Source: Raphanus sativus
Taxonomy: Eukaryota; Streptophyta; Magnoliopsida; Brassicales; Brassicaceae
Assembly: GCF_000801105.2 (NCBI RefSeq)
Contig: NC_079519.1
Coordinates: forward strand, 28,867,288-28,931,287
DNA: 64,000 nucleotides
Direction of reading: 5' to 3'
The notes beneath the pieces are model-generated. The model ran no database searches and was not told where the DNA came from. It saw only the letters and a list, made by a program, of their open reading frames with translations. Shown here piece by piece: positions 1-16,432 of the stretch; the first letter of the stretch is position 1; every line of letters starts with the position of its first letter. Both the position numbers and the translations under genes were made by a program.

Positions 1-590
1 ATGTTTTTTCCTATTTAATTAAATATTAAATTTTCAAGAAATCCTTCCTAAATATTTTAGAGTGAATTTGCTCAAAATCCTAAAAGAAGTTGGATATCAT
101 AATATTTTAATTGCTATCATAATATGATATATATATATATATGAAAGTTTGTTAATATACACTTTTCTTGTTATCCTAACATTTTTTTCCTTTTTCACTA
201 TTAAGTTTTCAGAAAAAAATTCCTAAATATTTTACTTGTTATTCTAACATTTTTTCTTTTTAGTTTTTTCTTTTTTCTTTTTAGTTAAATATTAATTTTC
301 AGGAAATTCTTCCTAAATATTATATTTTCAATTAAACATTATATTTTTATGAAGTCCTTCCTAAATATTTTATTTGCTATCATAAATATGATATATATGT
401 AAGTTGACAAAAAATTATATATATGTAAATTTGTTAATATATACATTTTTACTTGCTATCCTAAAATTATTAAACATTTAATTTTCAGGAAGCACTTCCT
501 AAACATTTTATTTGCTATCCTAACATTTTATTTTTAATTAAATATTAAATTTTCAGAAAGTCTTTCCTAAATATTTTACTTACTATCTTA
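1..590. repeat. Degenerate AT-rich tandem repeat array
   Basis: A motif of the form 'aattttcaggaa..ccttcctaaatattttatttgctatcctaacatttt' recurs, with wobble, about every 60-150 bp, for example near 40, 210, 300, 350, 490 and 560. The copies differ in length and sequence, so this is an old decayed array. I see no gene in it and cannot assign it to a named family. Confidence 0.5.
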
Positions 591-1379
591 GTATTTTTTT
601 TTAATTTTTTATTATTTAATTGTTTATTAGATAAAGGTAATGTACTCTTTTAAATTATTAATGAAGGTTATATTTGTGACTATCAGTTTGAGGGGTTATT
701 TTTTTTGGAACAAAAACTTAAAAAGTCTGTTTAGAAGAATTGTCCTAAAATAAACTTTAATTGTTTTTCAGAGATCAGTAACTAACTGGCCAAACAAATT
801 TATTTATTTAGTTTCATGAGGAAATGGTTAACTTGTTCCCATTTCTTTATCTCATAATTACTGCCATGCTTGATAATTTAATATCATTGATCCGAAGAAG
901 ACATACAAACCAATATGGAATCATTATATCCTTCATTTTCTATTTACATTTTACTTTTGTATATAAATATATGGTAGTTAAATTATTATTTAAATTAAAA
1001 ATGCATTAACTTGTCCCTATTTGTCATCACGGCTTCAGCTGCCAAAGTTGCAATAATGAAGGTTGGTGTGCATGTGTTTTTTTCTTTTTTCGTGCGCTAG
1101 ATATTAGACTACGGGAGTCAACAGGTCGGCTTAAACATAATTATTTATGTACAAATATCTTTAAGGGCTTATTTGCTCAATAACCTAAATCATAATTAAA
1201 ATTAAATACATGTCATTGATTTTGACATAATATAATAACTAACATTTATACCAATTATTATCCGGTTCTACCCTGTAACCATCGAGTGACTTTTATGTTG
1301 TTAGAGATGATGTGACCAAAATGAATATATGGTGAATGAGACACTTACGTATGATGTCAACTAAATAAGATGTAGATTT
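591..1379. other. AT-rich intergenic sequence
   Basis: No gene is supported here. The 61-codon open frame at 824-1009 has no recognisable domain and the composition of the surrounding spacer. Confidence 0.5.
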
Positions 1380-3087
1380 GAGAAAAGTGACTATTCCAAC
1401 CCGAACAATTTCGATCGTGCCAAATACCACTCGAACAAATGGTCAGTGCCAAATACGACCTGAACTTAACTAAAATTCAAAAAAACTACCCGAACTTCTT
1501 AAAACGTGCCTAAATCTACATTGACTCTAACAGAAATTAGTCAACCGTTAAAAAAATAAAACGATATCGTTTTCATATACAAGAAAAAATGCCTATTTCG
1601 ATCCAAATAATTTCGGTGGTGCCAAATACAATCCAAACACATGGTCGGTGCCAAACACGACGTGGACTCAATTATAATAAGAAAAAAATTAGCTGAATTT
1701 TTTAAAATATGCCTAAATCTATATTGACTCTAACAGAAATTAGTCAATTGTTAATAAAATAAAACGATGTCGTTTTGATATATATATATATATAAATATA
1801 TATATATTTTTAATACATCTTTATTACAGGACTCAAATCCGTGTCGTGGTACCCTTTTAAAATGGTACATTAACGACTAGACTAAAATAACTTTTTGAAA
1901 TATTTTTAGACATTTGAAATTATATAAACTAAAATTTTTTTTCATCTTATCCAATTTAAAACTTTGGTGATTGTTTATATATATTTTAGTTATTGTGTAA
2001 TATGTCTAATATTTATTTTGAACAAGATATCTTAGTGAAGGTAAAAAGGCCTCTTAACATTTTTGAACAAAATTTCAAAATATATAATATTAAATTTGAA
2101 AAAAATCCACTTAAGTTTTAAAAATAAAAATAATCTATATAAGAATTTTTTTATAAATAACTTTAAAATTTTAGGTATATCTAAGATTGTGTAATTATAA
2201 ATATTTTATTATTTATATTTAGTAAGATATAAGTTTATTAAAGATATGATAAGTGAAAACATGTTATGTATTTATATAAATCAGAAAAAATTATCACCAA
2301 AGTTTTAAAATTGAATACGATGAAGAAAAAATAGTAGTTTATATAAATTTCAAATTTGTAACAATATTTCAAAAAGTTATTTTTGTCTAGTTGTTAATGT
2401 ACCTCTTTAAAAAGGTACCACATTATTGTTTAAGTCTTGGAATGAACATATATTAATAATATATATATCAAAACAACGTCGTTTTATCTTGTTAACAGTT
2501 GACTAATTTATGTTAGAGTCAATGTAGATTTATGCATATTTTAAAAAGTTCATGTAATTTTTTAATTATAATTGAGTTCATGTCGTATCTGGCACTGACC
2601 ATGTGTTCGGATCGTATTTGGCACCACCGAAATTGTTTGGGTCGAAATATGCACTTTTCACCGTGTATCAAAATGACGTTGTTTTATTTTGTTAACGGTT
2701 GACTAACTTCTGTTAGAGTCAATGTAGATTTAGGCATATTTTAAGAAGTTCGGGTAGGTTTTTTGAATTTTAATTAAGTTCAGGTCGTATTTGGCACTGG
2801 TCATTTGTTCGGATTGTATTTGGCACGATCGAAATTGTTCGGGTTGGAATATGCACTTTTCCCGGTCGAAATATGCACTTTTCACCGTGTATCAAAACGA
2901 CGTCGTTTTATTTTGTTAACGGTTGACTAACTTCTGTTAGAGTCAATGTAGATTTAGGTATATTTTAAGAAGTTCGGGTAGGTTTTTTGAATTTTAGTTA
3001 AGTTCAGATCGTATTTGGCACTAATTATTTGTTCGGATTGTATTTGGCACGATCGAAATTGTTCGGGTTGGAATAGGCACTTTTCCC
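1380..3087. mobile_element. Palindromic MULE-like foldback element
   Basis: The ends are inverted copies: the left starts GAGAAAAGTGACTATTCC and the right, read in reverse complement, starts GGGAAAAGTGCCTATTCC. Both arms are built of repeated units of about 200 bp, each running from 'caacccgaacaatttcgatcg' through 'ctctaacagaaattagtcaa' to an ACGT-centred palindrome. There are two units on the left (about 1380-1780) and three on the right (about 2460-3087). An inner pair (about 1825-1900 and 2370-2440) is also inverted. There is no coding capacity. I see no clean target duplication, so the right end may have been reshaped by internal duplication. The MULE assignment rests on the long inverted repeats and terminal GRGAAAA shared with the two elements at 41341 and 42277. 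Confidence 0.6.
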
Positions 3088-3490
3088 GGTCAAAATCTAG
3101 TGCACATTATTTTTATCGACAATACCAAAATCATCCACATCAGTATTTTACCTCTAATTAGTAAATATATATCCTAATCAGTAAACTATAAACCAAATGT
3201 AATCTATAAATTTTTATTATATATTTAAAATTTATCAGCCATAATATAGAACATAGATATTAAATTTTACCCACCCAATTAAATATTAAAACCTAGACAA
3301 ATCCTCTAGTTACTAAATCTAAACTCAAATAAGTGAACTATAAACTCAAACAAAATTTATATAAGATGCTACCAATATTCTCAACATAAACACATAGTAT
3401 AGAACATTTATAAATAGTATAGAAAAAATTGACTCAGACCCAACTTTTAAATACTAAACCCTAAATTGTTATCACTAAACCCAAACTTAG
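3088..3490. other. AT-rich spacer, nothing recognised
   Basis: Low-complexity AT-rich sequence with scattered 'aaaccctaaa'-like words. No gene or clear repeat boundary is visible. Confidence 0.4.
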
Positions 3491-4440
3491 AAATGTCAAT
3501 CCACATCCGAGATATAAATAGTTTCCCCCATTTTCAAATAATGACATTAACCAGATTCATAATACTAATACTACATGGTGGATATAATATAGTACTCTTA
3601 GAGTGTACGAGGAACTAAACTTTAGTTCTCGTTCAATAATTGTGGAGACTTTAGTAGCAAGATTATATGAATGTTGTACTATTCAATTATTGAATAGAAT
3701 GGAATTCATGATAACACCAAACCCTAACTTGGAAATGTCAACCCACATCCGAGATTTAAATAGTTTCTCCCATTTTCAAATAATGACATTTACCAGATTC
3801 ATAATAATATATTACATGGTGGATATAGTATAGTAATTTTAGAGTGTACATGAAACTAAACTTTAGTTCTCATTCAATAATTCAGGAGACTTTAGTAGTA
3901 AGGTTATCTGAATGTTGTACTACTATATTATTGAATAGAATAGGCTGACGCAACAACATGGATGGGTTCATATCACTAATACAAGTAACGGAGCAACGAG
4001 GGTGAGTCATTGAAACCCCAACCCAGATGATAACACTAAACTCTAACCTGGAAATGTCAACCCACATCTGAGATATAAACTGTTTCCCCTGTTTTCAAAT
4101 AATGACATTCACCAGGTTCATAATACTATACTACATGGTGGATATAGTATAGTACATTTAGAGTGTACGAGAAATTAAACTTTAGTTCTCGTTCAATAAT
4201 TCATGGGACTTTAGTAGCAAGGTTATATAGATGTTGTACTACTATATTATTGAATAGAATATACTAATTACAATATAGATGGGGTCATATCAGTAATACA
4301 AGTAATAGAGTAATAAGGATGAGTTAGTGAAACTCAACCCATATGATAAAACTATATCCTAACCCGAAAATGTCAACCCACATCCGAGTTATAAACAATT
4401 TCTCCCGTTTTCAAATATTGACAGTCACCAGATTATTACA
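3491..4440. repeat. Tandem repeat, unit about 316 bp, three and a part copies
   Basis: The phrase 'aaatgtcaaYccacatc' starts copies at about 3491, 3733, 4052 and 4368. The last two full periods are about 316-319 bp and the first is about 242 bp, lacking an inner segment. Conserved blocks include 'tacatggtggatata', 'agagtgtacgagaa' and 'tattattgaatagaat'. Short open frames inside (for example 3603-3833) are by-products. No transposase or terminal repeat is visible. Confidence 0.75.
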
Positions 4441-6265
4441 TTTTTAAGAAATAGTATAGAAATATGTCTCAAATAGTACGGTAACCTTAGATAAATAGTT
4501 AAATTATAGAATATATATTATACTATTTCGTTCACCAAATATAGTATAAATATTGAATTCATCTTCTTTAATTTTTCTTTTTCCAAACGTGCTGATACAC
4601 CATCTTTTCAACGCCATATGTTTTAGGTTCTAAATTAACATTTGTAAAAGGGCCTGGCTCAACAAGTGCAGCCCTCTTTTTTTTTACATCAAATTTGGTC
4701 CAAAAGTTTCCTTAAGATATATCTGTAATTTTTCTTTATAATACAGCCCTAAAAAAACATAACATTGAGTACACATTAAACTATAAAAATATCAATGGAT
4801 TCATTTATAATACTTCGTAATTCATAACTATAGCGTGAAATTTCAGCAGGATCTACACGAAAAACAATTTTGGCATTTTTGTCAGTATAATGCATGGTTT
4901 TAGATTTAGTGTTGTGAATAAAATAGAAACAAAAAACATCAGAGAATACTGTATAAATTTAATAAGAAATGATCATAAATATTTTAAATTAAATATATAG
5001 AATTAGTCATATATGATTAATTATCCCACTTATGGTTGGTGGCCAATAGGAACTCATCAAAACTTACATTGTTATTTTTATATATACACATGAGTATAAA
5101 ATAGCATTAAGTGTGGAATATATAATAATAATTTAGTCCCAATGTCAAATAGGTAATCGACAAGAGACAAGGTGGGATAAGAAAATGATACTTTCTACTT
5201 TCTAGGATCATGGACTTTGCTTTTGCTTCACTTCTATGCTTCGTTTCAACAACGCACATATTAAATAAGAATAAACTCCATTGCCATTTCGCTGTAGTTG
5301 TGATTTTAGTTCAGCAGAAAAATAAACCTTTGCCCTAAAGTCCATAATCTCAGCCGCAGAACATCCCTAACCTAAAGCTATACTGTATTATATATATGTA
5401 TATATCATACGCGAATTTGGATTTCAAAATATTTTATCTTATATATTTGTTAGTTGGTTAGTTACCAAAAGAAAATTAATGTAGTTTTTCTTTATTTTTA
5501 TTTTTCTTAGAACTGTCCTAACTTTTTTATTATTTCTCATTATAATAAGCTGGAGACTTATAAGTCATCAAAACTTTTATAATTTATAGTTGAAATTGAT
5601 ATAAATCTTATAAATTTTCATGACATTTTTTGCCAAAGTAATTTTTCTTGTTGGGTAGCTTTGTTACAACTTGTAAAAAATCATATGAAGAAAACGAGAA
5701 AACAGGATGGGACCCACACGACCCAAGAACAAACTGTGAGATTAATGATCGAAGCCTATCTCACGCCGGACCGTCAGCCACCACGTCAGCAACTTTCATA
5801 TGTGAGCCCCAAAGTACACTATTACTGGTTGACTCACAGCTTATCAAAATGCATACAAATTTATCAAATTATAGAAAAGAAGAAATTCGGATACAATCTT
5901 GTCAAAATATAGAAAAAGTTACAAACTTGTCAAATTGATTTTGGGTGAAGACTATAACTCGAGTCAAAACTTTCAAGTTTTCTTCTCGAGATTGTGTTTA
6001 TCAAATTAATCGAACCAAAACGGACGCTAGCTGGTATACTTCCATCCGAATATTTTGATTTTCCAAAGGATGTTCTAATAGAATGTTTGAATATATATAA
6101 AAGAAAAAGGAAAAAAAACGAATGTGTGAATAAAATAATAGTAGCATACAATACAAAAATTACCTTTAAAAATTATCTTATGTATATATTACTTAGTGAT
6201 TATTGTGATTGTGAAAGTCCATATCTAAATCTATATTATCTGATTATTATGATATTATCTATTTT
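4441..6265. other. AT-rich intergenic sequence
   Basis: I find no supported gene. A less AT-rich patch at about 5690-5830 gives two overlapping small open frames (5648-5938, 5661-5912) with no recognisable motif. Nothing else stands out. Confidence 0.4.
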
Positions 6266-7156
6266 GAATTTAAGAAGCTGGTCCGCATGAATTTATTTTT
6301 GGATTCTTCCCCAATTTTTTTTTTTACTAATTAGAATTGAATATCTCTTTATATTTAACATTTCCTCTCAAACTAAGAACCACCTTCATCTAGTGTATTT
6401 TTCCTTCAGGGGATCATCTTGGCACCACCTTATACCAGTAATCACAATATTTCTTTGAAAATGTGTCTTTCGTAACATCTCGTTCTTTTGGGAATGTTCT
6501 CCCACAACATCATAGATTCCATGATCTTTTCATGTTTCTACCACATACCTCTTCTTCCGACTTGAAAGGTCTCATTTCTATTCAAAGTGTATTTTAGTCT
6601 TCTTGAAGATCTTCATCAAATCGCTCTGATACCAATTATTGGGTTTGTTAAAGACCATGTAAACCTATATATCATCCGATTAGTACGTTATTGTCTTTGG
6701 TCTTAGAGGCAAACCCGCATAAATTTACTTTTGCTTTCCTTTCCAAAAAACTTGCACTAATTAGAATTGGACATCTTTTATATATTAGACTCTCATTATC
6801 CAATTTCCGATGTAAGACTTAGATTGACATTCACGGGAGGAAAGGACACGAGATTCGAAAAATAGATAAATGAGAGTTCAGTTGTGGGAGGATAATCCTC
6901 AATTCGCTGGAGGAAAGAACACGAGATAAATGTAGTCCTTAATTTGAAGGGAGCGTGAGAAATGTCAATCTAAGTTTCACATCGAAAATTAAATAAAAGA
7001 GAATATAATATATAAAGAGATGTCCAATTCAAATTATTACGAAATATTTTGGAAAAAAAATCAAAAATAAATCCATACGAACTTACTTCTAAAACCCAAA
7101 GACAATATCATAATATAATTGAATCAATAAAGACATGGACTCACTAAATCCCAACA
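6266..7156 (-). mobile_element. Degenerate short LTR retroelement remnant (TRIM-like)
   Basis: Minus-strand TGGTATCAGAGC at 6623-6634 is the classic initiator-tRNA-Met primer binding site. To its right lies an LTR-like segment (about 6638-6830). A partial direct copy of it lies at about 6270-6370, sharing 'actaattagaattg' and the flanking text. An inverted copy follows at about 6960-7156, ending 'ccaaca'. The interval between the left copy and the primer site is only about 250 bp and carries no pol gene, which fits a miniature element or a deleted one. The inverted third copy suggests rearrangement or a nested insertion. Confidence 0.55.
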
Positions 7157-10300
<3,144 letters not shown>

Positions 10301-12237
10301 ATGGATTCCTTTACACGTGTACCTCCTGGCTTCAGGTTTCATCCAACCGATGAAGAACTTGTAGACTACTACCTAAGGAAAAAGGTTGCATCAAAGAGAA
10401 TAGAAATCGATTTCATCAAAGACGTTGATCTCTACAAGATTGAGCCATGGGATCTTCAAGGTTTGGTCCGGAAATCATGTTATTTCTCTGTAATGATCCT
10501 TGTTAATTTATAGAAAGGCTTAATTGTTATGTTTTTTTATAAAACTATAGAGTTATGCAAAATAGGAAACGAAGAGCAAAGTGAATGGTACTTCTTTAGC
10601 CATAAAGACAAGAAGTATCCCACGGGAACTCGAACCAATAGAGCGACAAAAGCAGGATTCTGGAAAGCCACTGGAAGAGACAAGTCTATATATTTGAGAC
10701 ATGGTCTTATCGGTATGAGGAAAACACTCGTGTTTTACAAAGGAAGAGCCCCAAATGGACAGAAATCGGACTGGATCATGCACGAGTATCGTTTAGAAAT
10801 CAATGAAAATGGAGCTCCTCAGGTATGTATATTGATCCAAGAAAATCATTAAATCATATCTAGTTTAATTTTACAAGAAAAATATCTCCAAAATATTTTA
10901 CAAGACATGCGCATAGCGTCTCTATGTCGGATGCAGTTTATCCAAAGTCCATCCTTAACCTTTCATAAAAGTTCTTAGAGCATCAGCATTTGTTAACAAT
11001 GTTAAGAACATGCATGAGTCTTTTAACCAACAAAACAAGCATAAGTCGTCCCATCCCAACTTTAAATTGTTAAATAATGTGAGTTACTAAGAAATTGACA
11101 AATAAAGAGTCTCTAAAAAAATATAATCTCTCATACACACACACTCTCTCTCTCTCTTTCTTATTTATTTATATTGATAAGAAATTCTTTGAGAGATCAT
11201 CAATGTCGATGATCTTTATCTTACATGTTATAACAAGTGCAAGGCAAGCATGTTACAAATGAGAACCGCTGTTCCCTTTTCGATCCAAAGTGTACTAAAG
11301 TTTACAATCATAAACATAACTTACATATTAAAAGTTCACTAAATTTGTCATCATATCCAAATTCAAATTTCATTGTCCACTACAGTTAACATGCCAATTA
11401 ACATGTCACCGTTCACTTTCCTGAATATCTAATCACTATTTGAGGTGATGTACATGTGATATTTATGTGCAGGAAGAAGGATGGGTGGTGTGTAGGGTCT
11501 TCAAAAAGAGATTGGCGGCAACAATGAGGAGAATGGAAGATTATGAATCTTCGCCTTCTAATTGGTACGACGACCATCTCTCTTTCATGGCCTCCGAGCT
11601 CCATTCCAACCCCCCAAGTCGGACTCTTCACAATCATCATCATCACCAGCAGCCATTTCCCTATGGCCTCAATGCGTCTTCAGCTTGTACACACAACAAC
11701 AATCCTAACTTGCAATGCAAGAAAGAGTTGGAGCTACATTACAATCACATGGTACAACATCAACAACAAAATCATCATCTTCATGAATCTATTTTCCACC
11801 AGATTCCCCAGCTTGAAACCCCTAACAGTAACTGCAACTCTCTACCTTATGGATCAAGCAACAACGGTAATAACACAAGAAATATTGGTAAGTTGCAGCA
11901 ATCATCAACTCTCACTCACCAGGAACAATTTCAACAAGGGAGTCAAAGTTTTAGATCTGTTTATTACGATCAAGATGACCAAGTGAATACCGATTGGAGA
12001 GTTCTCGATAAGTTCGTTGCTTCACAGCTAAGCAACGAGGAGGTTGCAGCCCCAGCTTCTGCTTCTACTCATCAAAATAACAACAAGATGGACGCAAGAA
12101 ACACTGATTATCAAATGCATCAGGGAATGAATCTGCTGGAGAATGATTCGGAAAGGGTTTTCGATATGGGAGAAGAGCATGCAAATGCTCATGCTGGTTT
12201 TAGTTCTTCGAGTTATCAGATTGATCTCTGGAAATAG
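10301..12237 (+). CDS. VND5: VND5-like NAC-domain transcription factor
   Basis: Three exons join in frame: 10301-10460, 10551-10822 and 11473-12237 (1197 nt, 398 residues), with GT..AG introns of 90 and 650 bp. The NAC domain fills about residues 5-160: it opens [18 protein letters not shown], then has the [48 protein letters not shown] and DWIMHEYRL blocks and ends [11 protein letters not shown]. The tail is rich in Asn, Gln and His and keeps VND-type patches, such as [30 protein letters not shown] and the C-terminal QIDLWK. By recall the tail fits Arabidopsis VND5 (ANAC026, At1g62700) better than VND4 or VND6. VND proteins are nuclear activators of xylem vessel and secondary-wall differentiation. 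The Brassicaceae gene order next door supports the assignment. Confidence 0.93.
10980..11216. mobile_element. Possible MITE in NAC intron 2
   Basis: The left end GAGCATCAGCATTTGT and the reverse complement of the right end (gatcatcgacattgat) match imperfectly. The interior is AT-rich with a CT microsatellite near 11143-11158. The terminal word resembles the MITE at 38257. Boundaries and family are uncertain. Confidence 0.35.
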
Positions 12238-14760
12238 TGATAAAAAAGAAGAGGATGCAAGATGAATATATGTGAAATATACATGCACACTAGTGCTGTG
12301 ATCTAATGATGGTGGAGACCAGTTTATAATTAAGTTGGAAAGAACATGGAGTTATTTCCCGATATATAGAGGTTTTGTACATAATAAAGACCTAAAGAAC
12401 AGGGTATCGCTCCAAGTGGTTTGCATGTTGGCATATAACAACTATGGCCACTCAATTCCCTGACATTAGTTGTAAGGTATTTTGAATTCGGATAGGCAGC
12501 ATGGTACGATTTCAGGTTAATTCACTCTATAATACTAAATGCGCTCCTTTCGGAACCGACCAGATCAGCCGATAAAGTTTATCGAAAAAAACTTAAATAA
12601 TATGGTATTTTATCTCGATGATTCTTGTTTCAGTATTGTATTAAATGTATATAATATATGCATTGCAAAAATTGCGTGTATGCAGGCATATATGCATGTA
12701 TATGTATCTATGTTTGTATGGATCATGAATGTATATCCATATGAATGATGGTTTAAATGTGAAACCAATCCTTGTAGCAAGGGAGAAATATAGTAATTTT
12801 TTCATAAATTAATAAAATTGAGACTTATGATAATTTATTAATGTATAGAGATATTAATTTTTAAAAAAACTTTTAATTTATATTTTTAAAATATTTTTAC
12901 TTTAGAAAAATGAAAAGAATATTTCATTCATGGCTAAACTTTATAGATTTGATATATTGTGTATGATAAATGAATATTATAGAACACAAATTTACGTTTA
13001 TGTGTAGTTCAATAGAAAAATAAAACAAATAAAGTTAGAAATGGAATACATTTTTAATATAGATAAACAAAATAATATTTATGTATGTATATATAAAATA
13101 TATATATATATATATGATAATTATTAATTTATGATTTTAATGAGACTATATATTTATCTAAGAGTTTCTAAATAATATTATCTTGTTGAATTATATTATC
13201 TTTTACGCCGGTACAATCCCGGATAAATTTATTAATTCATCGTATTTATTAATTTATTTAGTATTAATTTTTAAAGTATATATATATAGTTTAATAAGAA
13301 TTTATACTTCTAGTTTCTTTATTCATACTTTGATGTATACCCGATTCATGTCTCTCATTTTCTTTCTTTTGCTTTTTTTTTGGTTTTGTTTGGTTTAAGT
13401 CACATAAAAATTATTCGTTTCTAAATTTTCTTTAAAATTAATAAAGTGAATCCAAAAAGAATATTAGAAATTTTTTGATACTCCTATGTATTCACAATTG
13501 GATTACTTACAAAGCCAAATCAAAGAGATCGTGAAGTCTTTCAATTTATTCGACACTACCAACACATTTCCATTATAAGAAAAGAAAAGAAAAAGCGCAC
13601 AAGAACGTATTTTGAGAAAGACATGTTTAACTTGTGAATTATATATAAACCACAGTTTAATATGAATTGACTTGCACATTTTTATAAATACATCCAAAAT
13701 ATTCATAATTAATTTACCAACTGAGTTTAATTTAGATTGACTTACCATTATTTCAGCTGTTGTTGATGAGAAACAACTTGCACGAAGCTCGAAAGAGGGA
13801 AACCCAGATATATTAGGTATGTAAATGAGTGTAAAAGATAAGTAAAATGCATGGCTTGAAGAACCTCAATGTAGTTGTAAATTTTTTTGAGCTTATGACA
13901 TGTTGGATCGAGAATATACATATATAGAGAGAGATATAAGCCGCCGGAAAAGGAAGATAACCAAAGCATGCTTTGTCCAAGAAAAACAAAACAAAACAAA
14001 ACAAAAGCAAGCTTTGTCGTAAGGAATTTTTAATTATAATGTTTAATTCAAGGGAGGCAGAAAAGACAATATATAAAAGGTAACATCATTTTTTTTCCTC
14101 GAAGTCATTAGCTATTAGAAAAGACACTATCTTAAACATAATTTGGAAGATCACATGTTATATAAGTAATAATACATTTGACTATTGCAGGGCAACTTAT
14201 ACATGTGTTTGGATTTTAACCTCAAACTATGTAAGATTCAATATAATTATATATGTAAGATTCAATGTACCGAATTTGAGTTTTTCGACCATCACATGTA
14301 TTTGCATTTGCAGTTAGCTAGGAGATACAAATTATGTATTACGAGTTATATTATATTTTCACGAATAAATTATACAAGTTCATCTCTTTTGTTGGGAATA
14401 CTATACTTTATTTTTGATAATTTGTTTGTGTGAAAAGAACAACAGACTATATATTTTCCTCAATAACCAATACACACGATTAATATTACATAATAAGAAA
14501 ATCAGTGATTAGTAAATTGATCATTTAATTTTAAATTTGTGAAGGAACATCATGTTTTGGGCATGCTCTATGGGATTGACACACAACAGTCCCGGTCCAA
14601 GGGAAACCATCGGATACCATCGATCTTTTTTTTAATGTCTATAACAGCAAAAGAAAATTAAGAAAAAATATTTCTTAATTAGTTCAAGAAATATTTCAAA
14701 CTGAAGTGGTGGTACTAAAGATTTTGATTGGTAAAAGAAACATTTTTTGAATGGAATTCT
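12238..14760. other. Intergenic region downstream of the NAC gene
   Basis: The first 300-500 bp probably hold the 3' UTR of the NAC gene. The rest is AT-rich with short repeats (TA runs near 13095-13115, 'acaaaacaaaac' near 13988). Open frames at 13183, 13503, 13748 and 14185 show no family features. Confidence 0.4.
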
Positions 14761-14771
14761 TTATAAGAAAC

Positions 14772-16432
14772 TTGTTTTTTTTTTCCGTCAATGGTTTTTA
14801 TTAAATAAAATGGGCCAAGTCCACGAAATTACAACGGTCCGACGGTCCACAAACCAAAAACTCAAACCCAACAACAAAAAGAAACTGGGCTTAGGCCCAA
14901 ACGCCCATAAACCCGAAATACCCAGATCTAGGACCGACACTGCCCGAAACTGCCCGTGACACGTGTCGTCATTCCTCTTCTTGTCTCATCCCGCCAGGTT
15001 CCGTCTTAGTCTTGCACGGCGTCACACCGGCGATCCTGTCACAGAGAGCATCATCGGCCTCGCCGAGAGCTCATCCCACTCCATACGAGTCACCTACTAG
15101 TAGGACTGGGCGTTCGGGTACCCATTCGGGTTTCGGTTCAGTCCATTCGGGTTTCGGGTTTTTGGGGTCAAAGATTTCAGCTCCATTCGAATATTTCTAA
15201 ATTTTGGTTCGGGTTCGGTTCGGATCTTTGCGGGTTTGGTTCGGGTTCGGATAACCAATTTAAAATGTTTTTAAATTTTCAAAATTCATTATATACTTTA
15301 AATTTTCAAAATCTATAAGAAAGATAATATATTACATATAAATTTTCATAATATATATGTCAAAATACCTTAATTTAACATATAAATTGGTTTTCTTTGA
15401 ATATTTGGATAAAGAATCAATAGATATTTAACTATTTTGGTGTTTTCAGTATACTTTAGCTATTTTAAACATTTACTTTTGACTATTTACATATATTTTC
15501 CGAGTATTTTGAAAAACTTAAAGGTATCTTATATATTTTTAATATACATTATATATAAAAATAATGTATATATTTAAGTATATAAATTTATTTCGGATAT
15601 ATTCGGGTATCCAAAATATTTCAGTTCGGATCGGATTCGGTTTCGGTTCTTTAAATACCGATATTTTGAACCCGTTCGGATATTTAATCAATTTTGGTTC
15701 GGGTTCGGTGCTACTTTTTCGGATCGGGTTCGGTTCGGTTTTTCGGATTCGGATTTTTTGCCCAGCCCTACCTACTAGGCACCCGAGACTCTCAATCTCC
15801 AAACTCCTTCTCTTGTCGTCGTTGCCATTATCATGCCGGAGAGTTCAATCAAACCTTGAGATCTCTTCCGACTCTGAACCACATTAAATCCTAGATACAC
15901 GACCCGAGAACACTTGCTAACTTTCCTCGAAAGTCGTCACTACGCTGTAGAAATTTCTCGTCTACCGCAGTGACCCAACCCCACCTTGACCGCAAAACTC
16001 GCCGAACTCGACACAGGAACCAACGTTAGTAACCTTTACCCAAAATACACCGGGTTCTTAAGTGGCAGCGCAAAACTTTGTTAGCCTCCGCTCTTCATAA
16101 CTAAAAGCCGGTGAAGGCGAATCTGACGGAAACTCTCTTTCCAGTAGCTAGAACCGGCGGCAGTGGATCTAAACAAACCTTCACCTTCCGAACACCACAA
16201 ACGGACATGCAAACTGCTTCCTCTCCACCGAAAACCTTCAAACGAGAACGTCGTTGTTCTAAAACCCAACCACCGTTAGAGATGGAGGCGGATTCAGAGT
16301 TCGGATAAGACGATCGACCGATCGTTGACAGGACGTCGAAGACGGAGCAAAGGAGACCAAATACTACCGACAGACAAGACTCCGGACACCGTTTCCCAAA
16401 GAAAATCTAACTTCTCTCTTGTTGGTGTGATC
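14772..16432 (-). mobile_element. Non-LTR retroposon with poly(A) tail, non-coding (Sadhu-like or LINE remnant)
   Basis: An 11-bp direct repeat TTATAAGAAAC flanks the block (14761-14771 and 16433-16443). Just inside the left copy is a run of ten T (14775-14784), which is a poly(A) tail read on the minus strand, so the element points left. Its body is more GC-rich than the surroundings and carries no long open frame. Removing the nested hAT element (15101-15770) leaves about 1.0 kb. Size, lack of coding and structure resemble the Sadhu retroposons described in Arabidopsis. A 5'-truncated LINE 3' UTR is the alternative, and the family name is inference. Confidence 0.65.
15101..15770. mobile_element. 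hAT-type non-autonomous element nested in a retroposon
   Basis: Perfect 8-bp target duplication CCTACTAG (15093-15100 and 15771-15778). The terminal inverted repeats are TAGGACTGGGC on the left and TAGGGCTGGGC on the right in reverse complement, one mismatch in eleven, typical of Ac/hAT ends. The interior is repetitive (cggttcgggt and its complement) and non-coding. The same family recurs in the opposite orientation at 21927 and about 30798. Confidence 0.88.

Noticed and set aside
3480..4440. CRISPR-like array
   Set aside because: Plant nuclear DNA, units of about 316 bp with no short identical repeats and unique spacers.
5648..6290. Small frames of 73-98 codons
   Set aside because: They overlap on both strands with no recognisable motif or splice context.
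13748..14010. Hydrophobic minus-strand frames of 65-83 codons
   Set aside because: Two overlapping phases are both open and hydrophobic because of T-rich sequence; no family signal.
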